The notes beneath the pieces were generated by a model. It was not told where the DNA came from, did not search any database, and was given only the letters and a program-made list of their open reading frames with translations. A program made the position numbers and the translations under genes. 64,000 bases of DNA, from NCBI RefSeq assembly GCF_001625215.2, contig NC_030383.2:63788949-63852948 (forward strand), in the 5' to 3' direction. The DNA is from Daucus carota subsp. sativus. Its lineage: Eukaryota; Streptophyta; Magnoliopsida; Apiales; Apiaceae. Positions 11,156 through 22,239 of this stretch are shown piece by piece (position 1 is the first letter of the stretch; every line of letters starts with the position of its first letter).

Positions 11156-13682
11156 ATGGGAAAGTACATGAGAAAAGCCAAAGTAACAAGTGACATAGCA
11201 GTGATGGAGCTCTCTCAATCCTCTCTTGGTGTCAAAACCCGGGCAAAAACCCTATCTTTACAGAAGCTTGAAGCTGCTAATTCAATTCAAGACTCTTCTT
11301 GTTACCTTCAATTGAGAAACAGGAGGCTTGAGAAGACTAGTGAGGCTGTCAAGACTCAGAAATCTGGGGGGGTTAAGCAAAACCCAGATGGGAATTTGAA
11401 GGTTTTGGAGGGAAAATCAAGAAGTTTGAATTCGGGTTCTGTCGGGTCGGAGTCGGGTCGGAAGGGGAAGCATGAAAAGGGGTGTGAAATTGGGAGAAAT
11501 GAGGAGGTGGGGTGTGGTGATTTTGGTGTGGAAGCTTCATTCGGGGAGAATAATTTGGAGTTTGATGCTAGAGAAAGGTATACAAAATTTCAATATATGT
11601 TTCTTTGTATATCTGTGCATGCATGTTATGTTTTTGATTTCTCTGCTTTTAGCTTTTCACAAAATCTATTTTTTTGTGGGTTTGTTTGCCTTTTTAAAAA
11701 TATAGATAATTTGTTTCAATTTATAGTTTAAAGATGTGATATGTGAATTTGAGGGGTTTGGTGAATTTGTTTATGTGGTATTTAAAACATTTCCTATGAA
11801 GGTTTGATATATGATATCGTGAATTTTTATTTTTATTTTTGAAATTTTATGTTTCAATTGTAACTTGAAGATTTATTTTGAGGATTTGACATGATTTTTG
11901 GGGGGTTTGGTGGGTTTTTTAAAGAAGTGTTCTTTAGGAGAATTTTGATACCTTATTCAAAAAAGAGTTGTTTTTTCTTTCCCTTTTGCATAGGTATTGT
12001 AGAGTGGTAGTGGTAGGTACCACTTAACTTACAACAGAGAGAAAGGAAAGGGTTGTTGTTGCATGTATATATGAAATATACAAATATGTTTAACTCCTTT
12101 TGGTTATGGTACTTGATACTTTCATTCAGTGTTCCACTTGTTAAGTTGAGCAATTGAAGAAGAATTTTTTGCCTCATCTTTTTAGTTTTTGTTTCTTGAT
12201 TTTGAACTTTGTACTACTTCCCACCATGTTTGATTAATTGTAATGTATTTAAATTTGCTAACCTTTTTCGTTCATGTTTACATGGTGTTGCTATATGTTC
12301 TTGAACTTTTTATTGTCTGGGCTTATTTTTTCTGCGGGATTGTAATTATGTACAAAATGCTATTGTGAGATAAATTCCTCCACCCAAACCACTTGACAGA
12401 CCCCCTTAGAGTTAGATAAGAAGTGCCTAGTTAATTTATCTTTCACGAAAACTATGTTGAATATTGCAACTGTACAAGTTCAACTTGAGATTTTGCTTTT
12501 TTAGAAAATCCAATAAATTGCCTTAATTTTGAGATAAAATTTTAGGTATAGAAAGGCAAATCACTCTTGTGAATCGTGAATTTAGGCATGGGATCTTTTG
12601 ATATTCTTTAGTTTCGAAGATACTTACTGTAAATAGCTTGTAATGTTTGATATTTTTCACGTTTTCATATGTTGTGGTATACAGTATAATGTGAGAAACT
12701 TAAAGCATATAAGCTGATAAACAATCTTGGTACTGGACCACTCTTAGCCCCACATGGTATCTTCAATACTTGATACGTCAAGCAAACTCAATCCTGAGAT
12801 AACTTTCATTACCTTGGTGTAATTTTGAATGCCGTATATAATGTAATCAATGTCAATAGAGGTTCAGCTAGTAACTACTTTTATGTTGCAATCCATTTAT
12901 GATGATTAAATTGCTTGAATGAGGAGAATCCAAAGTTTTCTTTTTCAGAGTTTTGAATGCATACAAGAAGAAAATAGAAATCTCTTTTCTATTATTTGAA
13001 TATTGGATTCACTGAAATCTTTTGAATTGGAAAGCCTTCTTCTCTTTGATTGGACAGGCAGTTATTAATTTGCTGCCTCATTTGTGGTTTGCAATGATGT
13101 ATCATATGCATGGGACCCTTTGTTGAAGAACTACAAGTAACAACTATTGTCGTTTTTATATCTAAAAATAGTGCAATACTCTTTACTTGTATTATGCACC
13201 TTATGAAAATGTAGCATTTAATGTATAACCGTTGTAATGGAGTATTACTATGTTTCTATTGCTGAGTATTTAAATATTGCAACAGGGGCACCAGGGAAAG
13301 CACACCGTGTAGCTTGATAAGGGGTTCAGACAGTATCGGGAATCCTGGTTCTAGTACGAAGCCAAGAAGTTTAGCTGCATCTGATCGACTCACTCATAAT
13401 TCCATACAACAAGATATTCCAAGTACTCATGAGATTGAAGAGTTCTTTGCCTTTGCCGAGCAGCAACAACAGAAACGTTTTATTGAGAAGTACGTTACAA
13501 CCTCTATGTCATAGTAAATCACTAATTTTATATCTTGTACCTGCTGTTTATTGCTTCAAGTTTATTATCATATACCTTATAGTTAATTAATTAATATATG
13601 TTTTTTTTCCAGGTACAACTTCGATGTTGTGAATGATACACCCCTCCCTGGGAGGTACGAGTGGGTGAGGGTATCCCCCTAA
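11156..13682 (+). CDS. KRP3: Cyclin-dependent kinase inhibitor, KRP/ICK family (KRP3-like)
   Basis: This protein binds and inhibits CDK-cyclin complexes in the nucleus and so restrains the cell cycle. Exons by frame and GT-AG sites: 11156-11577, 13286-13489 and 13613-13682, giving 231 residues, a normal KRP length. The N-terminus MGKYMRKAKVT, the central SSCYLQLRNRRLEK segment and the TPCSLI motif are family hallmarks. The last ~45 residues form the CDK/cyclin-binding domain, with EIEEFFAFAEQQQQKRF, EKYNFD and the end PLPGRYEWVRVSP. The middle is Gly/Ser/Lys-rich and looks disordered. Intron 1 is about 1.7 kb; the last intron splits the EKY codons. The start is the first ATG after the TATA-like box. 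The KRP3 assignment rests on the N-terminal and central motifs and on gene order next to the NPH3 and L13a genes. Confidence 0.93.
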
Positions 13683-16240
13683 GCAGGACAGGTGACTTAC
13701 ATTGCTGCTAAATGACTTAGAGCTAGGAGTAGTGGTTGCTTAGTTTGTATCATCCTTTAGGACCTTATGTAAAAAGGAAACAAGGGCATCGAAATGTGTA
13801 ACTTAATGATCTGAAACTTAACAGGGCCAAAAGGGTGACACTAACCTATTGGAAGCAGATGTGAAAAGTATAATGTAACTTTAGGTTTTGGTGGTCCAAT
13901 CATTGTAACTTACAAATGCTCATAAAGGAGTCACCTGGTTATTTCATCAAAGAATCTTTTACCTATTATTCTCCTCCTTTTTCATATTAATTTGTAGTAT
14001 TGTCTCTGATTATGAACCAGTCTTTTTTATGAATATCATCTTCTACTAGAAATGCCGTAGACAGGATTATCGTAGTTTTAGACCTTGTTCATGTGGGTTT
14101 TGATATTTTTATCGAAACCTCGAACCTTTGATGATCTTTTTCCTTGTTAATCCTGTCTCAGTCTCTCTTTATAAATTGTCTGTCTCCATCCTGCTTAAAA
14201 GCCAAGCAGTTAAAAAGAAGTGTGCAAGTGGCCCTTCTTTGTTTTTTAAGATCTGGTGCAAGGTCTTGTTAGTTCCATCTCTGGTGGGGTTTGGCTCAGA
14301 AAATATTGGCATATTATTGAGGGTTTTCAGTTTCTGCAACATTTCAGAAGCTGTAATCTCAGTGGCCATGGGGTGTTGAAGCTTATTATTGTTACTGGGT
14401 TTTGTCATTTTGCTAGACTTGTTATGGTGGATAATAAAGCTGCTCAGTAGGGGCAGCAAAATCAAGAATAGGTATTTAATGCAGGTAGATGAATATTGAA
14501 AGCTGAGGAGGAGTCTGTTTTTTGTGTGAATAAATTGTTGCCTGTTCTACATGTAACATTGGTGTACTGGTTTGCAGTGTTTGCATCAAATTTGTAACTG
14601 CTATGCTTGTGTGCATTGTGCAACCTAGATTTGATGTACATTTCTCACCCAACATGGCACTAATAATTTTTCGGATTTCTCGGGCAAATATCAACAATCA
14701 TGTTTTAGTTAGTTGACAAATTTCTATCGACTCTGAAGTCCGATATCATTATTAATGATGACCTTCATACAAAAATCTTTTACCAAACTAAAAAATAGTT
14801 ATGGATGCAATCTTCACCAATAAAAATCTTCTACATACCTAAAAAATAGTTATGGGCATACACTAGAATGACTTCTAATCTATTTATATGTATTGCATGC
14901 ATGTAAAGAGATTGATCGGACGGTATATACTCGATTCCTTTTATGAGATGTCTGAATAAAAAACGCCTTTTATGAGATTGATGTTGAATTTTGTCTGGAT
15001 AAAAGATGGTTATGGGTTTGAGTGTATATACACAACCGGTTCACCAGTACTTTAGTATGCCGGTTCATGGGTTCTAAATTATATAATCATAATCGATATT
15101 ATCTTTTTCTTTTACGGATTGTTCATGGTTTAAGTGGATATGTGGATTCATGGGTTCTGAATTATATAAATGTAGTTATTATTAGTTTTTTACGGATTAT
15201 TCATGGTTCAAGTGGTTTTTCATGGGTTGAGTCTTTTAGGATTATTCATAGTTTAAGCGGATTTTATGAGTTGAGTTGGTTATTCTTGATTCAAGCGGGT
15301 TTCAATAATCAATGAAAAATAAACCGAACCGGAAAATGAACAAAACCTCCCATTTGGTCATACCTATAGGCTATAACTGAAGTTCACTAGCTGCATGTGT
15401 ATGAAATTGAAGATAGGATGGAAATTACTGCCACACTGGACTTTCATATACTTCATATGAAATGTTCACGGGTGGCAGTTGTGCAGGGAGCAACTTTGAC
15501 TGATCTTATGCTATAACTTCTAGCAGTTGGGAGATGTATACTAAACACTGGAATACTTGTTTCGAGATGTATTATCATATTTTTTTCGAGAATATCATCT
15601 TTCGACATAACTCTCTATAATTCTTAATCAATAGTAGTGGTATACTAAACTCTCGCTAAAAAAAATAGTGTGAAAATACTATTTTCACGATGTATTATCG
15701 AGGATATAAGATATTATCTTCCGACATAACACTTTACAATTCATATGCGATCATCATCATAAATTTTACAACCTTGTATGATTCATAATCAATCAACAGT
15801 GTAAAATGAGTCGGTTTAGAATCGGGTCCTCGTGCAAGAAAAGGGATCCTAAGTATATAACTGTTTAATTCATTTTCGTGTGTCCTGTAACTATCGTACC
15901 TCATTAAAGATGGTTTAAGAAAGAAACCGACCACCTTGCTATCCTGTGAGATACGTCATTGCTACATTCATCTGGATCAAACAGTCAAAGTCACAAGCCA
16001 CCGCCCAAGAACTGCTTATCTGCAGCAGAGGGCCTATGAATTCAAATACACCATTATTAGGATCTCTACATATCTTTAAGTTTATGTACTAGGTTGGATT
16101 CCTCTGCTAAATTTCGAGGACCAACTTCTGTCAAAGGAAAGGAATCTTAAGAAGTAAGGTAATGGGTCCAAGACGATCGATTATAAGCAGCATACATTCA
16201 GCGCAAAAAATTGTTAGATGGTAAAATTCTTAGTATGAGT
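13683..16240. other. 3' flank of the KRP gene and intergenic DNA
   Basis: The first few hundred bases are probably the KRP 3' untranslated region. Open frames near 14128-14465 lie on both strands and lack family features or splice support. Apart from the short tandem repeat at 15064-15215, I see nothing gene-like. Confidence 0.45.
15064..15215. repeat. Two-copy tandem repeat, period about 83
   Basis: The unit starting TTCATGGGTTCT (15064) recurs at 15147. Both copies contain AATTATATAA, a TTTTACGGATT motif and TTCATGGTT. The copies have diverged clearly, so the duplication is not recent. No function is apparent. Confidence 0.55.
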
Positions 16241-16248
16241 GATTTTTG

Positions 16249-16443
16249 CATCAAAAATCTAGAATTGACGTCATCCAACAAAAAAAAGCGCTGATAATAT
16301 GTTGCATCATACGTATGTCAGGGATCCGAACTCTAATATCCCTGCATTTTCATCAAAAATCTAGAATTAATGTCATCCAACAGAATAAAAACGCCGATAA
16401 TATGCTGCATCATACGTATGTCAGGGATCCGAACACTAATATC
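16249..16443. repeat. Two-copy tandem repeat, period 102
   Basis: CATCAAAAATCTAGAATT starts both copies (16249 and 16351). They share GTCATCCAACA, CATCATACGTATGTCAGG and the end GATCCGAAC-CTAATATC. About ten differences separate them. Confidence 0.8.
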
Positions 16444-16708
16444 ATATAATTTCGACCCTTGTATTGTGCAGAAAGTATATATCCATCCTTGTATTGTGGA
16501 AAAATGCAAGATGTATTTCTTGCATTTTTCGCACGAACACTTGGTCACAACCAACATTAGTCGTAGAGCTTGACCAACACATATATAGGTCTTATTAATC
16601 ATTTTTGACACAAAGTAGCACCTTTCATGCAAAATTCAGATATAAAATGCAGATGATTGAAAATTGCAGACTATCACTGATTGCTTGAAAAACAAAGATT
16701 ATGTTGTA

Positions 16709-17231
16709 CTCCCTCCGTCCCTTTTTACATGTCCTTTTTGAAAAAAAAAAATTGTCCCAAATTACTTGTTCACTTCTCTTTTCAAAGCAACTTTTTGTAT
16801 GTTTTTCCAAAATGTAACAACTTCCAATGTTTGACTAGCATATACTCCCTCCGTCCCTTTTTACATGTCCACTTTGACTTTTGACCAGTCAAATTGACTT
16901 TATTTTGACTGAACTTTACATGTATCAGATAATTGAGAAAAATAATAAAAATTATATCAATAGAAAGTACATTTAGTGTATTTTAATACGCAACTTTCAG
17001 ATTTTAAAAATAATGAGTAGATAATTTGTAATATTTAGTCAAAAATTGGTCAATTTGACTCCTCGAAATGCATAATGGACATGTAAAAGGGGACGGAGGG
17101 AGTATATATACACAACTCTATCTAATTCATTACATTTATTAGGGATATGTATGAAAACAAGATATCCACCTAACCTTTTCTTAAAATGCGTTATTTTTTC
17201 AAAAGGGACAAGTAAAAAGGGACGGAGGGAG
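16709..17231. mobile_element. Stowaway-like MITE interrupted by a second MITE
   Basis: The outer termini CTCCCTCCGTCCCTTTTTAC (16709) and GGGACGGAGGGAG (ending 17231) lie between TA dinucleotides at 16707-16708 and 17232-17233. Taking out the inner MITE at 16845-17102 leaves about 265 bases, the usual size here. Confidence 0.85.
16845..17102. mobile_element. Inner Stowaway-like MITE
   Basis: It has the same outer 20 bases as its host element but a different body, with a TTTTGACTTTTGACCAGTCAA-like arm and its inverse at the other end. TA flanks it at 16843-16844 and 17103-17104. This shows two subfamilies were active at different times. Confidence 0.85.
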
Positions 17232-17232
17232 T

Positions 17233-17820
17233 ACTATACATCTCTGTATCTGAAATCTGTCAATCAAGTTTATTGGCAACTCTTTCCCTTGTAAATATGC
17301 TCTGCTTGTCTTGTGAATGTCTGCCTTTCCCAATGTAGTTGTTTATATGTTTCAACAGGCATCTTGGCTGGCAATTGTCCCTGTTGTTAAATTCAGAGCC
17401 AAAATCATGTCAATTCTTGGCTTATCTGCAGATTGAATGCACTTTCCTGTGTTGCAGCTCTTTTTCTGCCCAGTTATCATCTTTTAAGACATTTTTCGAG
17501 TTCCTGAATTGAATGTTGGACGTCTAGTTTTCCGGTGAATGAAAAGATATCAAGATGAAATGTCAAAAGATTGATCAAAAATCGAGATCTTAGATGGCAT
17601 GTAATTAGAAGCTATTATTGAGAAGAACTGATTAAAGAACAACGAGAACCATAATGACAAACATTATACATTGTGTATTTATAACAGTTGCTATAGATGT
17701 CACACAATGTGAAAAGATAACATGTGAGAACCAGAGCATGATAAAGTGGGATCAAGTGGCTAAAGTACAACAATTTAGGTTCCATACAGGTGAACCCGGA
17801 AATGTGTGAAAAATGATCTT
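17233..17820. other. Intergenic, downstream of the BSD gene
   Basis: No coding exon is recognised. Part of it may be the 3' untranslated region of the minus-strand BSD gene. Confidence 0.4.
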
Positions 17821-17854
17821 CTCCGGGTACTTGGAGATTCACAGAATTTTTAAT

Positions 17855-17948
17855 CTTCTATCGTTGTGATGTATCCATTCACAGTTGCATGTACCCAATT
17901 CTGAATTCTTTTGCACATTTCTTTTGCACTGGTGATGTCAAGCCATCC
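17855..17948 (-). other. Possible alternative 3' exon of the BSD gene
   Basis: A good acceptor (TTTCAG at 17949-17954) opens a minus-strand stretch with two long open frames. One reads GWLDITSAKEMCKRIQNWVH and on to a stop; the other can be joined in frame from a GTAAAT donor that overlaps the normal stop codon of exon 4 (exon end 18078). It may be a 3' untranslated exon or an alternative C-terminus. Confidence 0.35.
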
Positions 17949-18073
17949 CTGAAAGGCAAAATAGATCTTTAAGTTAACCAACTATAAAGCCAGGAAGGAA
18001 GGAAATGTTATAAAGGAGTTCACTTACACCGTAATATGAAGGGTTCTAAACTTCTGTTACAAGGAGTCAGAAT

Positions 18074-20626
18074 TTACGTTGTTCCTAGTTTTGTTTCTGA
18101 CATTTCGACTTCATAAGCACTAGTATCTGAACCATTCTGTGTCTCTAGTTTCATTTGATTAAGCTTGTGTAGTCTTACAGCGCGAAGCTCATATCTGATA
18201 AATTGTCAGGGAAGAAGATGCCAGAGTTAAATGATAACACTCAGAAAAGCAGATATCAGTTTTTTTTTTATGATACACATGAAAATGAAATAAAACTGTA
18301 TGCAACACTGCTAGCTTCAAGTACACTAGCATAACTCAACCCCCTATTCCTCACATGCTGCACTTCTGGCCAACATTCATGAAATCTAACATGTTCATGT
18401 ACACACCTCAGCTGTACCACGTTAAGAGAACATAATTAGGTTTAAACTAAAGGCTTGGGCAGTTGGGCTTAGTTGACTGGGCATAAAATTTGTGCAGGAA
18501 TTTACTAATCAAAATGTATCTCATGAAGTGACGAAGGTCGATGTAGGAGCTAATATTGACATTATATTTTCATTCACATGCCTTCAAATAGAAACAGTTT
18601 AAGATGTTTTTTAAGGACCACTGGAAGGATAAAATAGCATCACAAATTAATATCGACATATACTGTAGGTTACTTGAAAGCTAACGACTAGAACCACAGG
18701 TCACTGGAATTCTCCAGATGTAATAGTTGGTCAATGTTTTGGGTGGAAATTGTAATAATTCAGATATTTTAAAACAAAGTTAAAGTTTCTACAAAAATAA
18801 AAATATCCATATATGTGTTTCCAGGCCAGATTCATGTGAAACAGTAAATAGGAATACACTGTAAAAGTATAGAAAAATCATAGGGACATGATCGAACTTT
18901 CTATAACCACAACAAAGATGATTAATAAGTGCGAACCAGCAAGAGGCGTATGAAATAAAAGGAGAAGAAAGAAGAAACTAGCTTTTCAGTCTCAGATAAG
19001 TGGGGATGATAAACACAGCACCTCCTTAAAAGAAGCAGAGATGGAATCTGAAAGACTCCCATAATTTAGAGCATATTAAGACTTACTCGGCCAAAATGTT
19101 CTTAGCAAGCGTAAAGTATATTCTCCAGAAGTCTCGCTCTTTCAAGTAGCGTGGACACAGCTTGAATCTAAGTTGTGACAGTTCCTGAAAGGATAGAGTT
19201 CGATGCATAAGTTTCCAACTATAAAGCAAGCTGAGGCAGAAAGTATATAAGCCTAGCTACAACAGCTAAGAACAGCCATCCAAATTAATGTCATGTTTTG
19301 AGAAAATTTCCGGGTCACATTCACTAAAATCATGTGTCCTGGATAAAATAGTCTTTAAATCTAAAAGACACAAGCAGAATGCAGATTAATGTCACACCTG
19401 GAAACTAAAGCCCAACATCAGAACAAAAACTTGTCAATATACTTACTTTTTCCACTTGCTCTCCTAACTAAATTCAGATGTCAATAACATAAGATGAAAA
19501 CGCTCCTTTTGGTTGGAGAGAATTAAATGGATGAAGAAAAAAAATGAAATCTATACTAGGTATATACTAGTGCAGGCAATTCATTTATAATCTCCATTGT
19601 TTCTTTTATTCCATTGATAAATTCTAAACTATCAATTGCGCCGATGAACAATAATAAGACTAAAACTCCATTCATATATACTTTCCACAAAATTAGAAAA
19701 CTCGGACAATTAGTTTTATATTTTACATGTCGTTCCTACGGTCCTACCATATTAGGCTGTTACTTTTTTTTCCAACCGAATGAAGTACTATAAAATAGGA
19801 AGACTTATACAGCACCGATGCAAGATAACAACATAAAGCCACAAACTTAAAAATAGCAGCTACTGTATAAGTTATAACAAAAAAACATAAATTCCATTGA
19901 ACTCACTTTGCTGAACCAATAATTTCTCACAAATAACAAGAGTATAAGAGAAAATAAACAAAAGGAAACCTTGGATTTGGAGAGGACAAGAATAGCATGC
20001 TGCTGTTGCCATTCAGACAAATCATTGCGTATTCCGGAAGATTTTGAAGTTGCATCATCACCACAATTAGCTCCTCCCTCTTCATCTGAAAACTGAACAC
20101 CACTTATAATCCAGTGATAAAATTAATCATATAAGGTATCAATATATTCACACACTCCGTTAAAATTCAACACAAACTCAAATATTAAAACCGAGAGAGA
20201 GAGAGAGGAGGGGGAGAGGGAGAGGGAGAGAGAGGGGGGGGGGGGGGGGGAGAGGGAGAGAGAGAGAGGCATAACCTAAGTACCTAACTAAGAATCAATA
20301 TTCAACAAAAACAAAAACAAAAACATAATCAGCTAGTAAACACCCCCAAATAAAAATCAACACAAGCAAACACATATTCAGCTAGTAAACACCCTATAAT
20401 CACACAAACAAGAGCTTATATATAAAAATTCTAAACCTTGAAGTGGGTAATTTCTGAAAGTATCAAGACTGAAGGAGCTGATAAGATTAATCAAATCATC
20501 ATTAACTCCGTAATTTTCACCATTATCTTGAACAATTGATTGATGGGAACTTTCATTTTTGGAAAAAGATTTGATCTTTATGGGTGTTGAAAGACTTCTA
20601 CGAACCCATGAATACACATTCTCCAT
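18074..20626 (-). CDS. BSD domain-containing protein
   Basis: The BSD domain is a short helical module found in TFIIH-type transcription factors and in small plant proteins of unknown role. Exons on the minus strand: 20437-20626, 19970-20085, 19087-19184 and 18074-18194, giving 174 residues. It starts MENVYSWVRRSLSTPIK; the domain spans roughly residues 75-135 and contains DLSEWQQQHAILVLSKSKE, LCPRYLKERDFW and the diagnostic FW-RIYFTL segment. The C-terminal YELRAVRLHKLNQMKLE helix precedes an acidic YEVEMSETK tail, as I recall for the related Arabidopsis proteins. An in-frame ATG nine codons upstream (20653) is a possible alternative start. TGGGCC near 20718 resembles a promoter site II element. 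Intron 1 holds a long GA/G-rich tract. A further exon may exist at 17870-17948. Confidence 0.85.
20193..20270. repeat. GA/G-rich simple repeat in a BSD-gene intron
   Basis: Runs of GA and GGGAGA units surround an uninterrupted run of about 18 G. It lies in intron 1 of the BSD gene. The G run may be length-variable or imprecisely assembled. Confidence 0.9.
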
Positions 20627-20769
20627 CTCTCTGCAGTTCTGGGGAGAAAACAAGAACGGTGAAGAGAGAGAAGGCTAGGGAACTGGGTTTGGGTCAGAAA
20701 GGGGATAGTTTTATTTTGGGCCGGGTTTGAGTTAAAGCCCAAATGAGAAATAGCCCTAAGGTTCATGTT

Positions 20770-21336
20770 TCATGCTTGCAAAATGATGGGAAGAAAAACA
20801 CAAAAAATAAAAAACCCCTTTTTTTAATATATAATTTATTATTTTTGTATTAATTACGTATTAAATGTATCCGAAACGTAAAGGATTCTTGACAATTTCT
20901 GAAATAAAGTGCTAGTACCTGAAAAAATGTTCAGAGGTTTTTTTCTTTCTCAAACTCAGTTTACTACGATTGATTCACTTCATGCTAATAATAATAAGAT
21001 CTCCGCAACCGATTTTTTGAATGTCAGAAAGTAGATATAAGTTAAAATATATTCGAAATGAAAATAAGGTTATTTGATAAAAATGCAACACACATATTTT
21101 TATTATCATTGAGAATTATTAATTTGTGATATTATTAAAATTATATGTCTAAACATGATTTTTTTTTAAAGATTGTTGTCTTATTATATTGTTGAAATCA
21201 GTTACTTTTTGATCAAATGATTTTTAAAGAATTTTAATTTTTTTAAAAAGTATTAGATAGCGAGATTTATCTATTCTATTTGAACTTAGCTATGAAATTA
21301 ACGTATTTCATCTTGTTTTCTCAGGGAAAAAACGTA
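20770..21336. other. Upstream region of the BSD gene
   Basis: AT-rich DNA beyond the minus-strand BSD promoter, with no gene or transposon end recognised before the MITE at 21337. Confidence 0.45.
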
Positions 21337-21613
21337 CTCCCTCCGTCCCAATCATTTCTTTACACTTTTCTTTTTGGGATGTCCCATCCAATTCTTTGCA
21401 TTTCAAAACTTACCAAAAATAGTCAATGGGTCCCACCACTTCTCCACTTTTCTTTCCTTTTCACACTACTTTTACTTCACAGCTTTTTATACATTAAAAA
21501 TCAATGGGTCCCACCACTTTACCCACTTTTCTTCCTTTTTTCCACTACTTTATACATATTCCTTAGCCTCCGTGCCCAACCCATTTGATAAGAAATGGGT
21601 GGGACGGAGGGAG
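21337..21613. mobile_element. Stowaway-like MITE, intact
   Basis: CTCCCTCCGTCCCAATCATT at the start and GGGTGGGACGGAGGGAG at the end lie between TA dinucleotides (21335-21336 and 21614-21615). It is the same subfamily as the split copy at 4328 and includes the shared CAATGGGTCCCACCACTT motif twice. It serves as the uninterrupted reference for that nest. Confidence 0.9.
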
Positions 21614-22018
21614 TATTTCATTTTGCGACTCCGATCAATGGATCATGCGGACACTCGAGAACTCTAGGAAAAAAACAATTATGCCTGTCTATAGACATTG
21701 TGGTCTCTAGGCAACTTTTAAGGTGAATGCAACTCAAAAGTTCGCTTTTCCTTTTATTGTTGAGTTTGTTTTATGGTATCTCACTTAATACACTGGTTGG
21801 GAACCAAAAATAATTTTCGCTTTCTGATTTTTTCATTTCTTGACTTATTTGTAAAAAAAATAGAAGTATTTTTAAAAAACTGTTTTTTTTCCAAACACTT
21901 TATTAACTAATTTATTTTTTTCTTCTACCTTTCATTTCTTTATTTTAAGCAAAAAGTCACTTTTTAAACCTTGACCAAACGGTCCTAAGTGCCCTGCTTA
22001 ATAATTCACCCCAATTAT

Positions 22019-22239
22019 AGGACTGTTTGGGTTATCTTAAAAGAAGTGACTTTTTGCTTATAGCAAAGAAGTGGAGTAGAAGTGAGAAGTAAATAAGTTA
22101 ATAAAGTGTTTGTAAAAGAAGCAGAAGCTGTGAGAGAGAATTTAGAATTCTCAGCTTTTTAAAAGTGCTTCTACTTTTTTAGACAAACGGGTGAAGAGAA
22201 GTAGAAACCAGAAGCACTTCTCTCAACTAAACAGGCCCT
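22019..22239. mobile_element. Small MITE with AGGNCTGTTT termini
   Basis: The left end AGGACTGTTTGGGTTA and the inverse of the right end AGGGCCTGTTTAGTTG are inverted termini. The inside contains inverse AAGAAGTGACTTTTTGCT and AGAAGTGCTTCT-like stretches. A related right end, CCAAACGGTCCTAAGTG, occurs just upstream at about 21980 and may mark a second, poorly kept copy (about 21770-21995). Target duplications are unclear. Confidence 0.5.

Noticed and set aside
14128-14465. Protein genes on both strands downstream of KRP3
   Set aside because: Open frames of 83-98 codons overlap on opposite strands, show no family motif and no splice context. They look like chance frames in a 3' region.
20227-20250. 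Functional G-quadruplex element
   Set aside because: The G run lies in simple GA/G repeats in an intron and may be partly an assembly effect. There is no evidence for a role.
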